A stretch of DNA of 64,000 nucleotides from Hygrocybe punicea (lineage: Eukaryota > Basidiomycota > Agaricomycetes > Agaricales > Hygrophoraceae): positions 1 through 64,000 of the forward strand of contig OY744465.1 in the NCBI GenBank assembly GCA_963556145.1. Reading direction: 5' to 3'. The translations under genes and the position numbers were made by a program. The notes under the pieces were generated by a model that worked only from the letters and a program-made list of their open reading frames with translations, did no database searches and was not told where the DNA came from. Of this stretch, positions 22,801 through 34,013 are shown in pieces (position 1 is the first letter of the stretch; every line of letters starts with the position of its first letter).

Positions 22801-23772
22801 TATTCCAAGTCCTACATCTATATTTAGGTCTCAGTCTCAATATTAATATCACGGTGGACCGAGCTTGCCAAGATCCTGCTTTACTGGTAGTTCAAATCAT
22901 GCTATTCTGCTTCACGAAGAGCCGCTAAAATTATTTCCCCCACCTGCATCTTCAAGAAATCTGTGGTCTGTGCCAGTATGAGTGGTGTCCTGCCCTCAAC
23001 ATCCTCTACATCGGTCTTTGAGCCATGCCATAAGAGTTTTTGCACACAGAGGAGGTCTTGTCGCAGCACAGCTAAATGCAGGCATCTCCCCTGCGTTATT
23101 TTGAGAATCTACTTCTGCGCCATGCATAATCAGGATCTCAACACAATCAGAATGTACTTTGGGAGGAACATCATGCGAGGCTCTGACCCTGGCATGAGTG
23201 GCAACGTGTAAGGGAGTGTCGCCATTTTCGTGACGTTGAGAATAAGCCTGATCACGATGGTAATGGAAGTTTACATCTGCTCCACCTTTGCAAAGTGCTT
23301 CAACGACAGTAGGGACAGTGTCCCAGGTATTATATCATTTTGTGTCATAGCCAGATGCTTGTAGGGCATATAATAGAATGCTCTGGTCGGCGTGATTGAG
23401 CTGAGTCGTATCTACGCCAGCATTGCAGAGAACCGTCAAGATTGCGGCGGTGGAAGGTGCATAGACATGATGATCATGACAAGGTTTGATCGCGGCAAAC
23501 AAAGGGTTCTTGCCAGCACATTTGACATTGGCGCCAACCCTGATTAGCGCTTTGACTGCCCGTAAACTTTTCTGTGAAGCAGCGACTGTGAGAGGCGTCA
23601 TGTTATCCTCCTGCAGCTCCTCCAGATCTGCACCAGCATTAACCAAGATATCGAGAAATTCGGGTACGTTTGACTTGTCATCCGCTATGGCATGCAGGGC
23701 GTGGTTCAACGTGGCACCATGCTTCAATAACAGTTTAAACCCGTTGATGCACGCGTTGTAGTTTTCATCCGC

Positions 23773-26510
23773 TGGAGTGGTACGGAGATACCACTCCGAG
23801 GGCTAGCTGGAGAATCTCGCAGAAGAGCTGGCGAGGAAGGATGGATTCGGACTGACTACTGACAGGGATCTATCTACAACGAACCGTGGGAGCCTCGTCA
23901 CGTGACTAGGCACTCGCTACTACTCCAAGTGCCCCCCTTCCTCATAGCGACGTCCTCGTCGCTATCAAAGACTCGAAACAGGGGGGAAAGAGGAAAAGAA
24001 AAGGGGGAAAACAGACTGAAAGACAGACCAAAAACAACCAAGCTAGTCTACTCCACTAGGGTCTAGTAAAGGAGGTCCAAGACTGGGATCAAAGGAAACA
24101 GGAATCTGTCTGAAAAAAGATGGGAGAGAAACAGAGGGATGGGAAAGGTTATGAGAAACGTGGTGGACACGAGCCAGAAGTTTTGATGAGTTTCGCATAG
24201 AGATAGTGGGAAGGTGGTGGGGTTGTACTCGATACGGGGAGTCGTCGAAATGTATTGGGTATCGTTGATAACGAGGTGGGAGTCTATTTACAGGGTATCT
24301 CGGGGGAAGGTTTTGAGGGTGGACGCGGCGGTGACGGTAGCGAAGCGTGGACCATGGATTTTGCACTCGGGGGTAGGTAAGGGTGGGGACATTCTTGGGT
24401 CGCCAGATGGGGACGTGGGTATGATAGGTGTTGCGCCAAGTATGATTTTGGCAGGGGGTGTTGAATGTGGGGACAGCTTGAGTTTTTGGGGTAGGGATAT
24501 TGGTGCGGCACGCTGACGGCGGTGTCTCCATGGGCTCCGTTTGTGTAGACACGTTGGCATATCGTTTTGTGGGGCTAGGTGGGTCTCCTTCACATGCGGT
24601 CGTGTGTTGGAACGTTTCGTCGTGCTGTTTTATTCCCTTTCGGTGGGGTTTGTCCCCGGTGCGCGTTTCCTCCTTCGTGCTCGCGTGTTGTCGCGTTTTC
24701 TCACCCTGCTCTTTGTTGTTTTGCCTCGCAGCGCCATTTGCTTTGTCTCGGCTCTCTCCTGCAAGGAACTCCGCGATCTCGGATGCCAGAGGCCACGACT
24801 GGCCGTGCGGGTCTCCATGACGCGTTTGGTGGATGGTGGAAGCGCGGTACGGTGTGGGGACGAGATGGTCGTGTTGAGGGTTCGGTTTTGGGTCAGGGTA
24901 GACGGGGATGGTGGCGCGAGACGGTGTAGGCGCGAGACGTTCGTGTCGGAGGGGTTTCGAGGCCGGTTTCGCGGTGCTGGGAGTGGGCATGCCGGTGGGC
25001 GTTGAACACTCACGCTCATGCGAGCTTTTTGGGTTGGGGTGGGATATGGTTGCAGGCTGGGATGGAACGGGCGCGGGACAGGGCTCTGGGGTTGGCCTTG
25101 CATTGGGGTTGGGTCTACACGCCGGGCGTTCGCGCTCACGGCCGCTTTTGGCGCTGGGGTTGGGGTATTTCGAAGGCAGCTCACGGCTGCGCTCTGCTCG
25201 GGGGTGCTTGGGGTTGGGGGTGGCGAGAGCCATGGGCGCTGGGTATTCGCGTCCGTGTTCGGTTTGGAGGTGGTTGGCATTGTGGGACGGTGTGGTGGAC
25301 GCGTTTGACGTGGGCTGGGGCTCGTCTTGGTACACCGGCATTGGCGTCTGTGGTTTCCGGGTCAACGGGGGCGGGGCCGTACGTTGGGGTTGCGGCTGAG
25401 GTGCTGGTGGTGCTTCGCGGTGCTTCACGTTCGTTGGTGACGTGGCGGCAGCAGCTGGGCTGGACTGGGGTTCGTTTGGGCACACGGGTGCTCGCGTTGG
25501 CCGTTCCTGGGTCGACGTGGGTGTGGTTGGACGCTGGGGCCATGGTCCGAGTATTGAAGGCGAAGGCTGCAGCGTTGGGTGCAGCCGTAACATGGCAGTC
25601 GTGTTGGGCGTGATGGGCACGCGAGCGGACGGCGTTGGGGCCTGCGAGACGGTAGACGGGGTTGCCGTTGACGTTGTGGGGACTTGGGGCGTGGTTGCGA
25701 GGGTGGGGGACGCGAACGTGGCGGTTGGGTTTGGGGCGCGTTCTGACGCGTTTTGCAGCGAGGGTGGGGCCATTTGGGTGGGCAATAACGACGTGGCGTG
25801 CTCGGGCGCGAACGTCGACGCTTTTGGTGGAGGTGGGCGTGCTGTGGTGTGCAGGGTTGAATCTTGGGGTCCGTGCCTCGTTTTTGGCTGGCCACAGTTG
25901 GCGGTAAGGTGGGTCGACGAGGCTGTTGAATGTTCACGGTCGGAGGCACTGGGTGGTGTTGGGATGGCGTTGGCGGGCACCGGGGCAGTGAGCGTCGTCG
26001 TTGTGTTCATTTGGGTCCACGTCGCTGTGGGCTGGGCCGTTGGTGGCGAGATTGTTGGTTCTCTTTTTGTGTTGGTTTTCCGCCGCGTTTTTTCCTTCTT
26101 CGCTCGTTCTTTTTGCTTCTTTTTCGTAGTCATTTGTGTAGGTCGAGAAAATGAGAATGTTTGATGCTCAGAAAATCGTTTGGTGCTTGGAAAATCACTT
26201 GGTGCTCGGGGAACTGCTCGGTGCGCGGTGCTCTGTGCTCTGTGCTCTGTACTCGGAAAATCGCTGGGGTGCTGAAAAATGACTGGAAATCGCTGGAAGT
26301 CGCTGAAAGTCGCTCAAGACAGAAGCTGGGTTCGAATCCGCTCTCATCACCACGTTGGAGTGGTACGGAGATACCACTCCGAGGGCTAGCTGGAGAATCT
26401 CGCAGAAGAGCTGGCGAGGAAGGATGGATTCGGACTGACTACTGACAGGGATCTATCTACAACGAACCGTGGGAGCCTCGTCACGTGACTAGGCACTCGC
26501 TACTACTCCA
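23773..26510 (-). mobile_element. Small non-autonomous LTR retrotransposon (element 2)
   Basis: 155-bp LTRs at 23773-23927 and 26356-26510, apparently identical, flanked by the 4-bp duplication CCGC (23769-23772, 26511-26514). On the minus strand the LTR begins TGGAGTAGTAGCGAG and ends CACTCCA. After a 3-nt spacer ACG comes a long primer-binding site (TGGTGATGAGAGCGGATTCG plus AACCC, 26352-26328) that looks complementary to the T-arm and acceptor of a tRNA ending in CCA. A polypurine tract GGAAGGGGGGCACT precedes the 3' LTR. It shares LTR motifs, spacer, primer site and polypurine tract with element 1. Confidence 0.9.
24043..26133 (-). CDS. Large Pro/Thr-rich frame inside LTR element 2
   Basis: A 696-codon uninterrupted frame begins with a lysine/arginine-rich head (MTTKKKQKERAKKEKTRRKT) followed by low-complexity Pro, Thr, Ala, Asn and Arg with repeated units (AERSRELP, SGRERERPA, SSHERECSTP) and a less repetitive C-terminus. 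No zinc knuckle, protease, reverse transcriptase or integrase motif is visible. It could be a nucleic-acid-binding, gag-like protein or simply an open frame in GC-biased DNA; the overlapping plus strand is also open over long stretches. Confidence 0.35.
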   Translation of the reverse strand: MTTKKKQKERAKKEKTRRKTNTKREPTISPPTAQPTATWTQMNTTTTLTAPVPANAIPTPPSASDREHSTASSTHLTANCGQPKTRHGPQDSTLHTTARPPPPKASTFAPEHATSLLPTQMAPPSLQNASERAPNPTATFASPTLATTPQVPTTSTATPSTVSQAPTPSARVPITPNTTAMLRLHPTLQPSPSILGPWPQRPTTPTSTQERPTRAPVCPNEPQSSPAAAATSPTNVKHREAPPAPQPQPQRTAPPPLTRKPQTPMPVYQDEPQPTSNASTTPSHNANHLQTEHGREYPAPMALATPNPKHPRAERSRELPSKYPNPSAKSGRERERPACRPNPNARPTPEPCPAPVPSQPATISHPNPKSSHERECSTPTGMPTPSTAKPASKPLRHERLAPTPSRATIPVYPDPKPNPQHDHLVPTPYRASTIHQTRHGDPHGQSWPLASEIAEFLAGESRDKANGAARQNNKEQGEKTRQHASTKEETRTGDKPHRKGIKQHDETFQHTTACEGDPPSPTKRYANVSTQTEPMETPPSACRTNIPTPKTQAVPTFNTPCQNHTWRNTYHTHVPIWRPKNVPTLTYPRVQNPWSTLRYRHRRVHPQNLPPRYPVNRLPPRYQRYPIHFDDSPYRVQPHHLPTISMRNSSKLLARVHHVSHNLSHPSVSLPSFFRQIPVSFDPSLGPPLLDPSGVD

Positions 26511-27655
26511 CCGCGTAGGATTTTTCACGGTCGTAGAGCATTTTACTGAGAATATGAGCATCCTCGTTGTGACCAGCATTGACATTGACGCCTTCTTCGC
26601 ACAAGATTCGAAGCACGAACAAATCTTTCCATGCTGGAGAGGGTCCGGTGGACATGTGAATTGCAATTGTGGATGCCACCGTCTTCCCAATCAAATCAAC
26701 CGCATTAATATCATAGCCAAGACGGATTAGGCGTCGGATCAGTGGAATGTCGGCTACCTTTGCGGCGACTTGGAAGGCAGTCCACCCCTGGTATTTCGGC
26801 TCGTCATCTCTGCTGAATATTGAACACCTGACATAAGGTGGGTCCGGGATGCGCAGACCGAGATCGAGCTGAGGATGTTGTAAAATACAAATCCATAAGC
26901 ATTTTGAAGGGCTTACGAGTGCAGTCACCCAACAGCGCACTTTGTCCCACTCGTAAAGTGGATAATTGCAAACACATCTCGCCATTTCTTCCAAGTCGTT
27001 CGTGGAATAGCACTCCTCCATCTGCAGAACGAAGGTGAAAGTCATGATAGCGCGCTTTAGTTCAGGGGGAAAGTCTGCCAGCAAAGCAAATGATAGATCT
27101 ATGGTGGGCTCCGAGTCAGCGGGCTGATTGGGATCCATCGCGGACTCCTCGTTTCTGGTTATGCACCTCGACATGATGGTCGAATATTTTTCCTCAACCT
27201 CACCGAGGATTTGGAAGGCGGCTGAAGTGACCTCGGGCTGCCCTAAACAGTGTCAAGGTTTTAGGTTTAACTTTGTTCCACCGTGGGCTGGTCGGCGACG
27301 CCGTATACAGTAATTACAATTATTGTGGTACCAACAACTTCAAGTTGAAGGTGGCGAGCACCGGCTGTCAAGCTCAAGAACAATGATTGGAGAGAACTCT
27401 CGGTGGTGCTATCTTTCTTCGGTGTGCAGTTTGATTTGGGAACTATGTAAGTAAGATGATGACAAAATTCCTTTTAGAATCGACCAATGCCAGGCACATT
27501 CCCTTCTCCAACTCCCAACGGCTCCCTGCCAACCTGGACGACCTGAAGCCCAAGTTCAAATTCGTGCGTCGTGTGGCATTCCTCAGGGGTAGCTCAGTTA
27601 ACTGTGCGACATTGTGCACTCTCAGGCTCCTAGAAGTGCTCATCCATCCGAAACC

Positions 27656-29203
27656 ATGTCAGACCCAGAAGCGAGGCGATCTGACGCTGAAGCTCAAGCT
27701 CAAGTTCAAACTCGTGCGTGGTCGTGTGGCAGTCGTGGAGTGGCCCAATTAACCCTTCGGTCCTTTACCGCATGTACTGTCAGAAAATGGGCACCGCGAG
27801 AGGATCCTACGACCATCCATCGGATAGGATCTGGTCAATTTAGCCCCAAAGCAGACGAACACGACAAGACATTGGTGGAAGGTTGGAGAGATGACATGGA
27901 TGGGATCCTGATCTTCGTGAGTGAATGACAAAAATCTCGAGTCCACGAGCCCACATCCTCTCATCTGTCAACACAGGCTGGTCTTTTCTCTGCTGTCATA
28001 ACGCATTCATACTTCAAAGTTTCAAGGGTCTGCAGCCGAATTCAGGAGACCGTACCGTTACCCCCCTTGCTGAAGTTGCTGAACAACATGCTGCCATGCC
28101 AAATGGCTCGCAAGCCCTTGCCCTTTCTCCACCCCTTGAAACTGTTCCTTTTATCCCAACCCTTTCTGCCCTGCGCACGAATATCCTCGGGTTCCTCAGT
28201 CTCTCGTTCAGTCTTATAACGGCTTTTGGTGCGATTATGGTCAAACAATGGGTCCACATCTACCTAGAAGCGATCGAGCGTCCTTCTGCCACTCGCACGC
28301 GGGCAAGGATACGTGCTTATCTCTTTGAGGGCCTGCAATCTTTCAGAATCCCCCTTTTGGTCACATTTATTCCTACCCTGCTGCATGTTGCTCTTCTTTG
28401 GTGGCCATTACGAATTCATGCGTCCCATCAACTCAGTCATCGCTCGTCTAGTGCTTGCCATCCTCTTCATCGCTTCCATCCTATATGTTGCAATTGCTGT
28501 TCTTCCAATCATATATCGGAACTGTCCATACAACACGCCGATCCTGACTATCATCACAATCTGGGTTTCGTACTCTTCTCAAGGGCTTCTTTTACTGTGT
28601 CATTTTCCTTTCTTTCGCAAAGACCAAACAACAAATGGGGGATTTGGATGAAACTCACTTCCGAAGAACGTAAAGTACGAAATCACCTTTCGGCAGAAAA
28701 AGCAGCTATGACACCATCGCCGGCACGTGATTCCAGAGATACATACCTTGACGAAAGCAAGTGAGGTGGAGCCATTCATGGAGGACCTACCTGAATTCCT
28801 CAGGGCCTTGGATAAAGAGAAGTGCCGCAAAATTGATAGAGCATTTCCTGATCGTTCGTTTGCGATGCAACTCGATGCCAATTTCCATGGCCGCAGCGCC
28901 AGTGTTGGCGTGATGTCCGCAGAGCAAGGACACCGTGCTTTATTTTGCTTAAAAGCGATGTGCTCTTTCCTCAACCATCTCGTGTCGAACAAACGACATA
29001 CATCTTGGTTTCCAGGTGATGATCTGAAAACTTTCCTGAAGAATGTTACGCCAGCAACAGCTAGACCTGCTCGCTGCGTTATCACAGTAATGATGTGTCA
29101 CCATTTCAGGGCTCTGGATTGCGCATACGCGATGGTCAGTTGTGCCGTGAAGATTTATCATCGAGGACTGCTCTATGACGAGTGGGCTGCCCTCCACGAT
29201 TAG
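27656..29203 (+). pseudogene. DUF6535 membrane-protein gene with frameshifts
   Basis: Starts MSDPEARRSDAEAQAQVQ. The family core is clear: LVEGWRDDMDGILIF, intron 27918-27976, AGLFSAVIT, then FILQSFKGLQPN, TLSALRTNILGFLSLSFSLI, AIMVKQWVHIYLE, and a second hydrophobic pair SVIARLVLAILFIASILYVA with PIIYRNCPYNTP. Reading the family requires frame changes near 28002 and 28390, so this copy is probably inactive. The tail (EVEPFMEDLPEFLRALDKEK to GLLYDEWAALHD) ends at 29203. Such proteins are abundant in Agaricomycetes and are predicted integral membrane proteins of unknown function. A 60-bp piece of the first exon is partly duplicated upstream at 27536-27600. Confidence 0.7.
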
Positions 29204-29973
29204 AGCTGCACTCACCTCTAAATCATCACTCCCTAGCGACGATGACGACAACGAGGATGACGACAAAACGGAGGGTGCGGGTTTCAGCAGATGAGGCCCA
29301 GGTGAGTGCTCCCATTATTGACTGCTATATGACCACCTCATCTTTCCCAAGGGCGACAACCACGACAACAGTGTAGGCCCAGGACTGGAACTGGGTTGAC
29401 ATGCAGAAGTACATTAGGAAGGTCCGCTACTCTCATCTATATTGACCTACAGAGCGAGAGACTAGTTCTATTCATTTGCCAACAGGCTCAACGAGGACCC
29501 TCCCAGAATTCACCTGTAGCCCTGTCCTAAATCCGGACATAAATGCAGTGACTACGTAGAAGACGGTATGCTTGTCTGCATCAACTTGAATCGTCGCTTT
29601 ATCATATCGGTGACTGATGTTGACGTAAATAGTCAGCGTCAGACAACTTTGCAAAACCGCTTCCACCTTGTCGAAAGAAGCCTATCCAGGACCCAGGACC
29701 TATTGTCTGCGAAGGCTGAGGTTCTCAGGCTTCTCCTATCCATGTAAATTGGCAGCGAAGGGGCTTAGATTGATAGTGCACTAACATGTATAATTGTTCT
29801 TAAACCACCACTGCCTTGTTTCTAGCGACGATAACGCTTTGATAGATGGTACGTCAGGATGGAAAATAGAATACACAGGCGACAGACAGCTGGACGAAAT
29901 TGTAAAGAATTCGAGAAGAGAATTACGCATCTGCCGGTTTGTCTAGAAAACATACAGCAGATAAAGACCTACA
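29204..29973. other. No supported gene
   Basis: Contains the continuation of the duplicated DUF6535 tail (to about 29340) and otherwise only short frames without family features. Confidence 0.6.
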
Positions 29974-30924
29974 TTACGAAGCAACATAGCCTTTGATTGT
30001 CTCTACTATGCTCCGGAGAGCCGCCCAAGAAGCGTTCGATGTAATATCTGCGTTCCAACATTCTGGGTTGGCAGATCTCAAGGAATTCGCTTCGGCAACA
30101 TCCTGTACAGGCTGACCACCCTTGCTGCCATTTCCCTTCAAGGCGTAACATGCTCTCCACCTTTTCCCAATCGCAGAAATAGCATACAATCGATCTGCGT
30201 ACTGATTGTTTGGCCCAATCTCATCGAGACGTTGAATGACTTGGACAATGGCGGCATCGTGCCCCGAATCCAATTGGAAGTCTGATGGAGGCTTGATCTC
30301 GACAAGCAACAATGGGTGCTGATCATGCTCGATAACGAAAGTAATGGTGAAGTCGACGTTTTTTCTAGATTCTGGAATAGACCACTGAGGACTGACATCA
30401 TAGCCTTCCGTCGGAGGGAACCAATAGTTTAAAATCTTGTCATAAAGGGGGTGAAACTTCGTTTCCATGGTCTCGTTTTCGTTGTTCAACTCGGCGGCCT
30501 TGATTAAAATGTACTGTGGGTAGCTGCCGCCACAAAGACGAAGGACTAAACAAAGTATCAACGTTAATCGTAGGTGGGCATGGCTTCGTGCAATAGCGTA
30601 CGCAGATGAAGAGTCGCATCCTTCCCGATGTTGTAATCTGAGAGTGTACGACCATCTTCTAACTGACTACCAGGGAAAATGAGACCTGTCACGCTAGATC
30701 AGTTTAACAAGGCAACGTAGAAATGTGGATGGGCAGACGTTGTTGATCCGGGAAGATGCTGCAATATTAATCTGAAGTATTGATGGACCATTACCAGGCG
30801 ATCTCTGAAAAATTCACCTTTCCCTATCTTGAATCTTGGTTTTGACAACTTGAATAGTGTTACAAGACTCCGTCTCAAGAGTAATTGTCGTCCCAGTCAA
30901 CGTCTTTACAAAAATCTGGAACAT
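29974..30924 (-). CDS. Gene F: ubiquitin fused to a PD-(D/E)XK-like domain
   Basis: Exon 1 from 30924 encodes [20 protein letters not shown] and KTKIQDRE. An intron to about 30683 follows (donor gtgaattt, acceptor gatctag). Exon 2 encodes [20 protein letters not shown] and KDATLHL. A further intron (donor gtacgc, acceptor tttag at about 30561) leads to [20 protein letters not shown] and the rest. The first 70-odd residues are therefore ubiquitin with a four-residue-shorter loop (SVTG for GIPPDQQR). Lys6, Lys27, Lys29, Lys63, Leu8, Ile44 and the Gly-Gly end are kept; Lys11, Lys33, Lys48 and Arg74 are changed. The C-terminal domain has [20 protein letters not shown] followed by IKPP, a PD-(D/E)XK arrangement (Asp, then E-x-K), then [20 protein letters not shown]. 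This is a Crinkler-like layout with true ubiquitin as header. No frameshift seen; stop at 29976-29974. Confidence 0.75.
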
Positions 30925-31140
30925 GTAATGGGATGAGTACCTGACAACCACGTGACTTTCAAGGTTCGCTAGATCGAAGAAAGGACCCAACAAGTAAGGC
31001 AATTGGACGAAGGAGTGCGCTAGACGTCGCGCGAGACTGGGGGTTTTGTCTACCAACGTTTGAAAGTCGCGGCCAGCTATTCTGCAAATAGCAAAAACAT
31101 ATTTCTCTCTTTTTTTCTCTTGCCTTACTGTAATATACTA

Positions 31141-33907
31141 CTATCTGTGTCTCAACTCTCGAGCGAGTCGCCAACACAACACAAATGCAACCATAGCCGA
31201 AATCCCTCCAATCCTAGTTTATGCAAGAGAGCAAAAAATATATATACTCAACAAAATAAGAAAAAAGACACGAACAAAATCCCTTACCGGAAAATAAGCG
31301 CAACGGAATTTACTCCAGCTCCTTTCTCTTCTTCTACCGCCGCCGCCACAACTCCACCAACATCAGTCCCATTCGACTTTAACAATGTCGCAGGAAACGT
31401 CCCATTCCCAACTGGTTTCGTACTGCCAGGATGATGTCCATGCAGAACAGACTTGTCCGGCTCGAAAATGGCAAAAATAGCAGACGACATCCCCGTCACA
31501 AGGAACTGCGGAATAACAACAAACACATTGTGGATCCCCTACAACAACGAAAAAAGTCAATGGTTTTTCGTCAACGCAAAAAAGAAAAACAAAGGGATTC
31601 ATGTAAGATTAACACACGAACAAGAATGATCCCGGCTTTGTCGCTAATCCCTCTTCGGCCATTCTTCCAATCACGAGGACGCGTATCGCTCGCTTCTACA
31701 TCAAGTCGACTCAGCCGCGCGTCTGGATTTCCCATGACAAGTCGCTCCCTTTCTTCCCCCTCATCGCCCTCGCTCGATACTGATCCAGATCGCGCGCTTG
31801 CGACTTCATCCTCTCCTTGCTCCTCCCCATCAACTAGAAACTGTACCTCCTCGTCGTTCGAATGCTGCAGCGGCCTCCTCGTCCGTGCGTCCAACAATCG
31901 GATAGACACCGCGTCTTCACCGCTCCCAGCTGCTCCTGCTGCTGGTTCCGTAAGAATGGCTTCCGCCAGCTGAACACAACCTGGTTAGCGCATAAACGCA
32001 ACCACCCTGACCTGCCGTACCAGCGAAAACGGCGCCCACATCGCAATGGCCCATGAAAATCCGGTAATAGAAATCAGCAACGTTGCGCCAAACACACTCG
32101 AAGTGAAACTGGCAATTTAAAAATTAAAAATTAAAAATTAAAAATAACGCCGCACACTCCATGGCAAACGTACAATGTAGCTGCCATACAGCCAGCAAAT
32201 ACGGCATGCGACACCGTCCACAGACTCACCAGGCGCACTCGCACCCGTTCAAAACACGTCCGTTTCATCACGACAGGACTCCTCATCACATCGATCCCCT
32301 TTTCCCCTCTGGCCTCCCTCACGAAAAACGGTAGAAACACGTTCATCGCGAGCGACAGCACAGCACTGAAAAATAGTGCCCGAGAACCAAGCCGGTTGGC
32401 TTCCCCTTCCAAGGAAAACACGGCAGCTGGGTCAGAACCAGGAGAGATCGGCGACGCCCGTTTGGTAAGTTCACCAACATAAACTGTGCTGTAGAACAAC
32501 ACCGGAAACCAGGACAACCAGGCGCTGTTATTGGTCAATTGAATTATCACACAAAATCAAATAGGATATCGAGTCTGGCTTCTGTTTGCTTACAAGAATT
32601 GAATGATGCACTGTACATTAAATTTTCAGCGAGGAACACTCGTCAGGAGTTTCAGAGATAAACGACGCACAATATTCCGAATGACGCGCGGGAGTGTTCG
32701 CATGTTGGTGTATATGGCTTTCATTTCGCTCCAAAACCCATGATTGCTATGTGCATTCAATTTCATTTACCCACCCAATGAAAGTCACAAAACACATACA
32801 CAGGAGTTAACAGCACCCTTTCCCTCACGAATGATGCCGTGATGCCTTGCACAGCAAGCAGGAGAGCTGATGCAACCACCGACAGCACTTGCAGCTCCTG
32901 GGTACCCAAGAATGGGAATATACGGGGCAGGTCGATGATCCCGCTACAACTAAAGGTTAGCCTAAAGAAACATGATAGAGTTTTTTGCATGGCAACGCAC
33001 ACAAAAAAACCAGCAACGCTGCCAATGCCAAGCATTCGTGCCGCCCAGGCATTACCGCTGGCTTGTTCAGGGGTTGGTAGTGTATCGACCAGTAATGCAC
33101 GATTCATGGCTTGGACTGCTTATCGCCACGTCAGAACACAAAAGGTGAAACCACGGTATGGACACGAACCTGCGTTGATAGAAAAATCAATGCAATATAT
33201 GGCCAAAATAGCAAGCCATATTGTTAACACATCGTTCTGTTGCTTAAAGTTATAAATTTCGAGGAACAGGGGAGGGGAAAAACGTAACGCTTGTGGTTTG
33301 GGGTGCAAAGAAAATGGAAGCCACGGCACGCGTGTATCCAAGTAAGAGCATAGCTGCAACGCAAATGAGAGACCCGCCTATCATGAACGGTCGCCGTCTT
33401 CCAAAGCGGGATTTCGAATTGTCGGCGAGGACGCCTATGGTACGTGGTAAGTAAACATGCAGAATGGAATCTCAAAAATCCATTCGCGAGTCATGTTGGT
33501 TGGTTACAAACCGAACCGAACCAGCGCAAAGTTCAATGACACACACCGCACATTGGCGCTAAAGAGAAAAAACTCACCAACGAGTGGTTGTACGACCAAA
33601 CCCGAAAGAGGTCCCGCAAGAAATACCATAGCCATCAGCGACTTGGTCAAACCGAGTGACAAAAGGTATGGCGGGGCTTGCATTTGTGTTTTTTCCCGTC
33701 AATACTTCCCAACAAGCTGTAGCATGTTTTGTAACGCCACTCACCATAAGACATTTCAATCGACCAAAAGAATTGTACGCCTAGGAGGCTGATCGTGATG
33801 ATGGGCAGATGTGCCCATGGAGGTCCAACTATTCGCGACGTGCCAGACCACTTGGAGACGTCTGAGCCGTCTTCTCCCGCCAAGGGAAGGGCGGCAAGGC
33901 CTGTCAT
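31141..33907 (-). CDS. Sugar transporter, GPH/SLC45 (sucrose/alpha-glucoside) family
   Basis: Starts MTGLAALPLAGEDGSDVSKW at 33907; the first membrane segment follows (HLPIITISLLGVQFFWSIEM). Later exons give YLLSLGLTKSLMAMVFLAGP, SRFGRRRPFMIGG, RALLVDTLPTPEQ with GNAWAARMLGIGSVAGFFV, and DLPRIFPFLGTQELQVLSVV. These are hallmarks of fungal and plant sucrose transporters (RxGRRRP between helices 2 and 3, DTLP and NAWAARM in helix 4). A long cytoplasmic acidic loop (EEVQFLVDGEEQGEDE) precedes the last helices. The final exon, after an intron at about 31286-31215, ends ARELRHR with TAG at 31143-31141. About eight introns; no lesion seen. It shares an intergenic region of about 100 bp with the divergent QTRT2 gene. 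Confidence 0.8.
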
Positions 33908-34013
33908 AGATGGCTAGCCTGGAAAACGACTAGGGATGTGCAACTTTCGTTACCCTAAAATTTGTGGAGGCAAAGAAACGTAAACGTAAACTGCGGAACA
34001 CTGCCTTTTCGGT
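33908..34013. promoter_or_regulatory. Short divergent promoter between transporter and QTRT2 genes
   Basis: Only 106 bp separate the transporter start at 33907 from the first possible ATG of the QTRT2 gene at 34014. Any promoter must be shared or overlap transcribed leaders. No TATA-like box or known operator is obvious. Confidence 0.5.

Larger units (their letters stand above)
22930..27138 (-). pseudogene. Ankyrin-repeat gene split by an LTR element
   Basis: The first part (27138-26511) starts MDPNQPADSEPTIDLSFALL and includes ankyrin-like units (GWTAFQVAAKVADIPLIRRL, LGYDINAVDLIGKT). The LTR element 23773-26510 interrupts it inside the duplicated bases CCGC; removing the element and one CCGC restores the frame exactly. 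The second part continues with further repeats (DILVNAGADLEELQEDNMTP, VKALIRVGANVKCAGKNPLF, then GGADVNFHYH). Other damage: an in-frame TGA at about 23337-23335 and a one-base frameshift in a G run near 23090. Beyond it, HLAVLRQDLLCVQKLLWHG, DVEGRTPLILAQTTDFLKM continues in the other frame. It is a dead gene with three independent lesions. Confidence 0.8.

Noticed and set aside
24214..26164. Long plus-strand frames antisense to the Pro/Thr-rich frame of LTR element 2.
   Set aside because: Mirror-image openness caused by base composition; no domain or start context.
26328..26352. GGTTCGAATCC-type motif considered as a tRNA gene.
   Set aside because: Only the 3' end of a tRNA is present, immediately next to an LTR; it is a primer-binding site.
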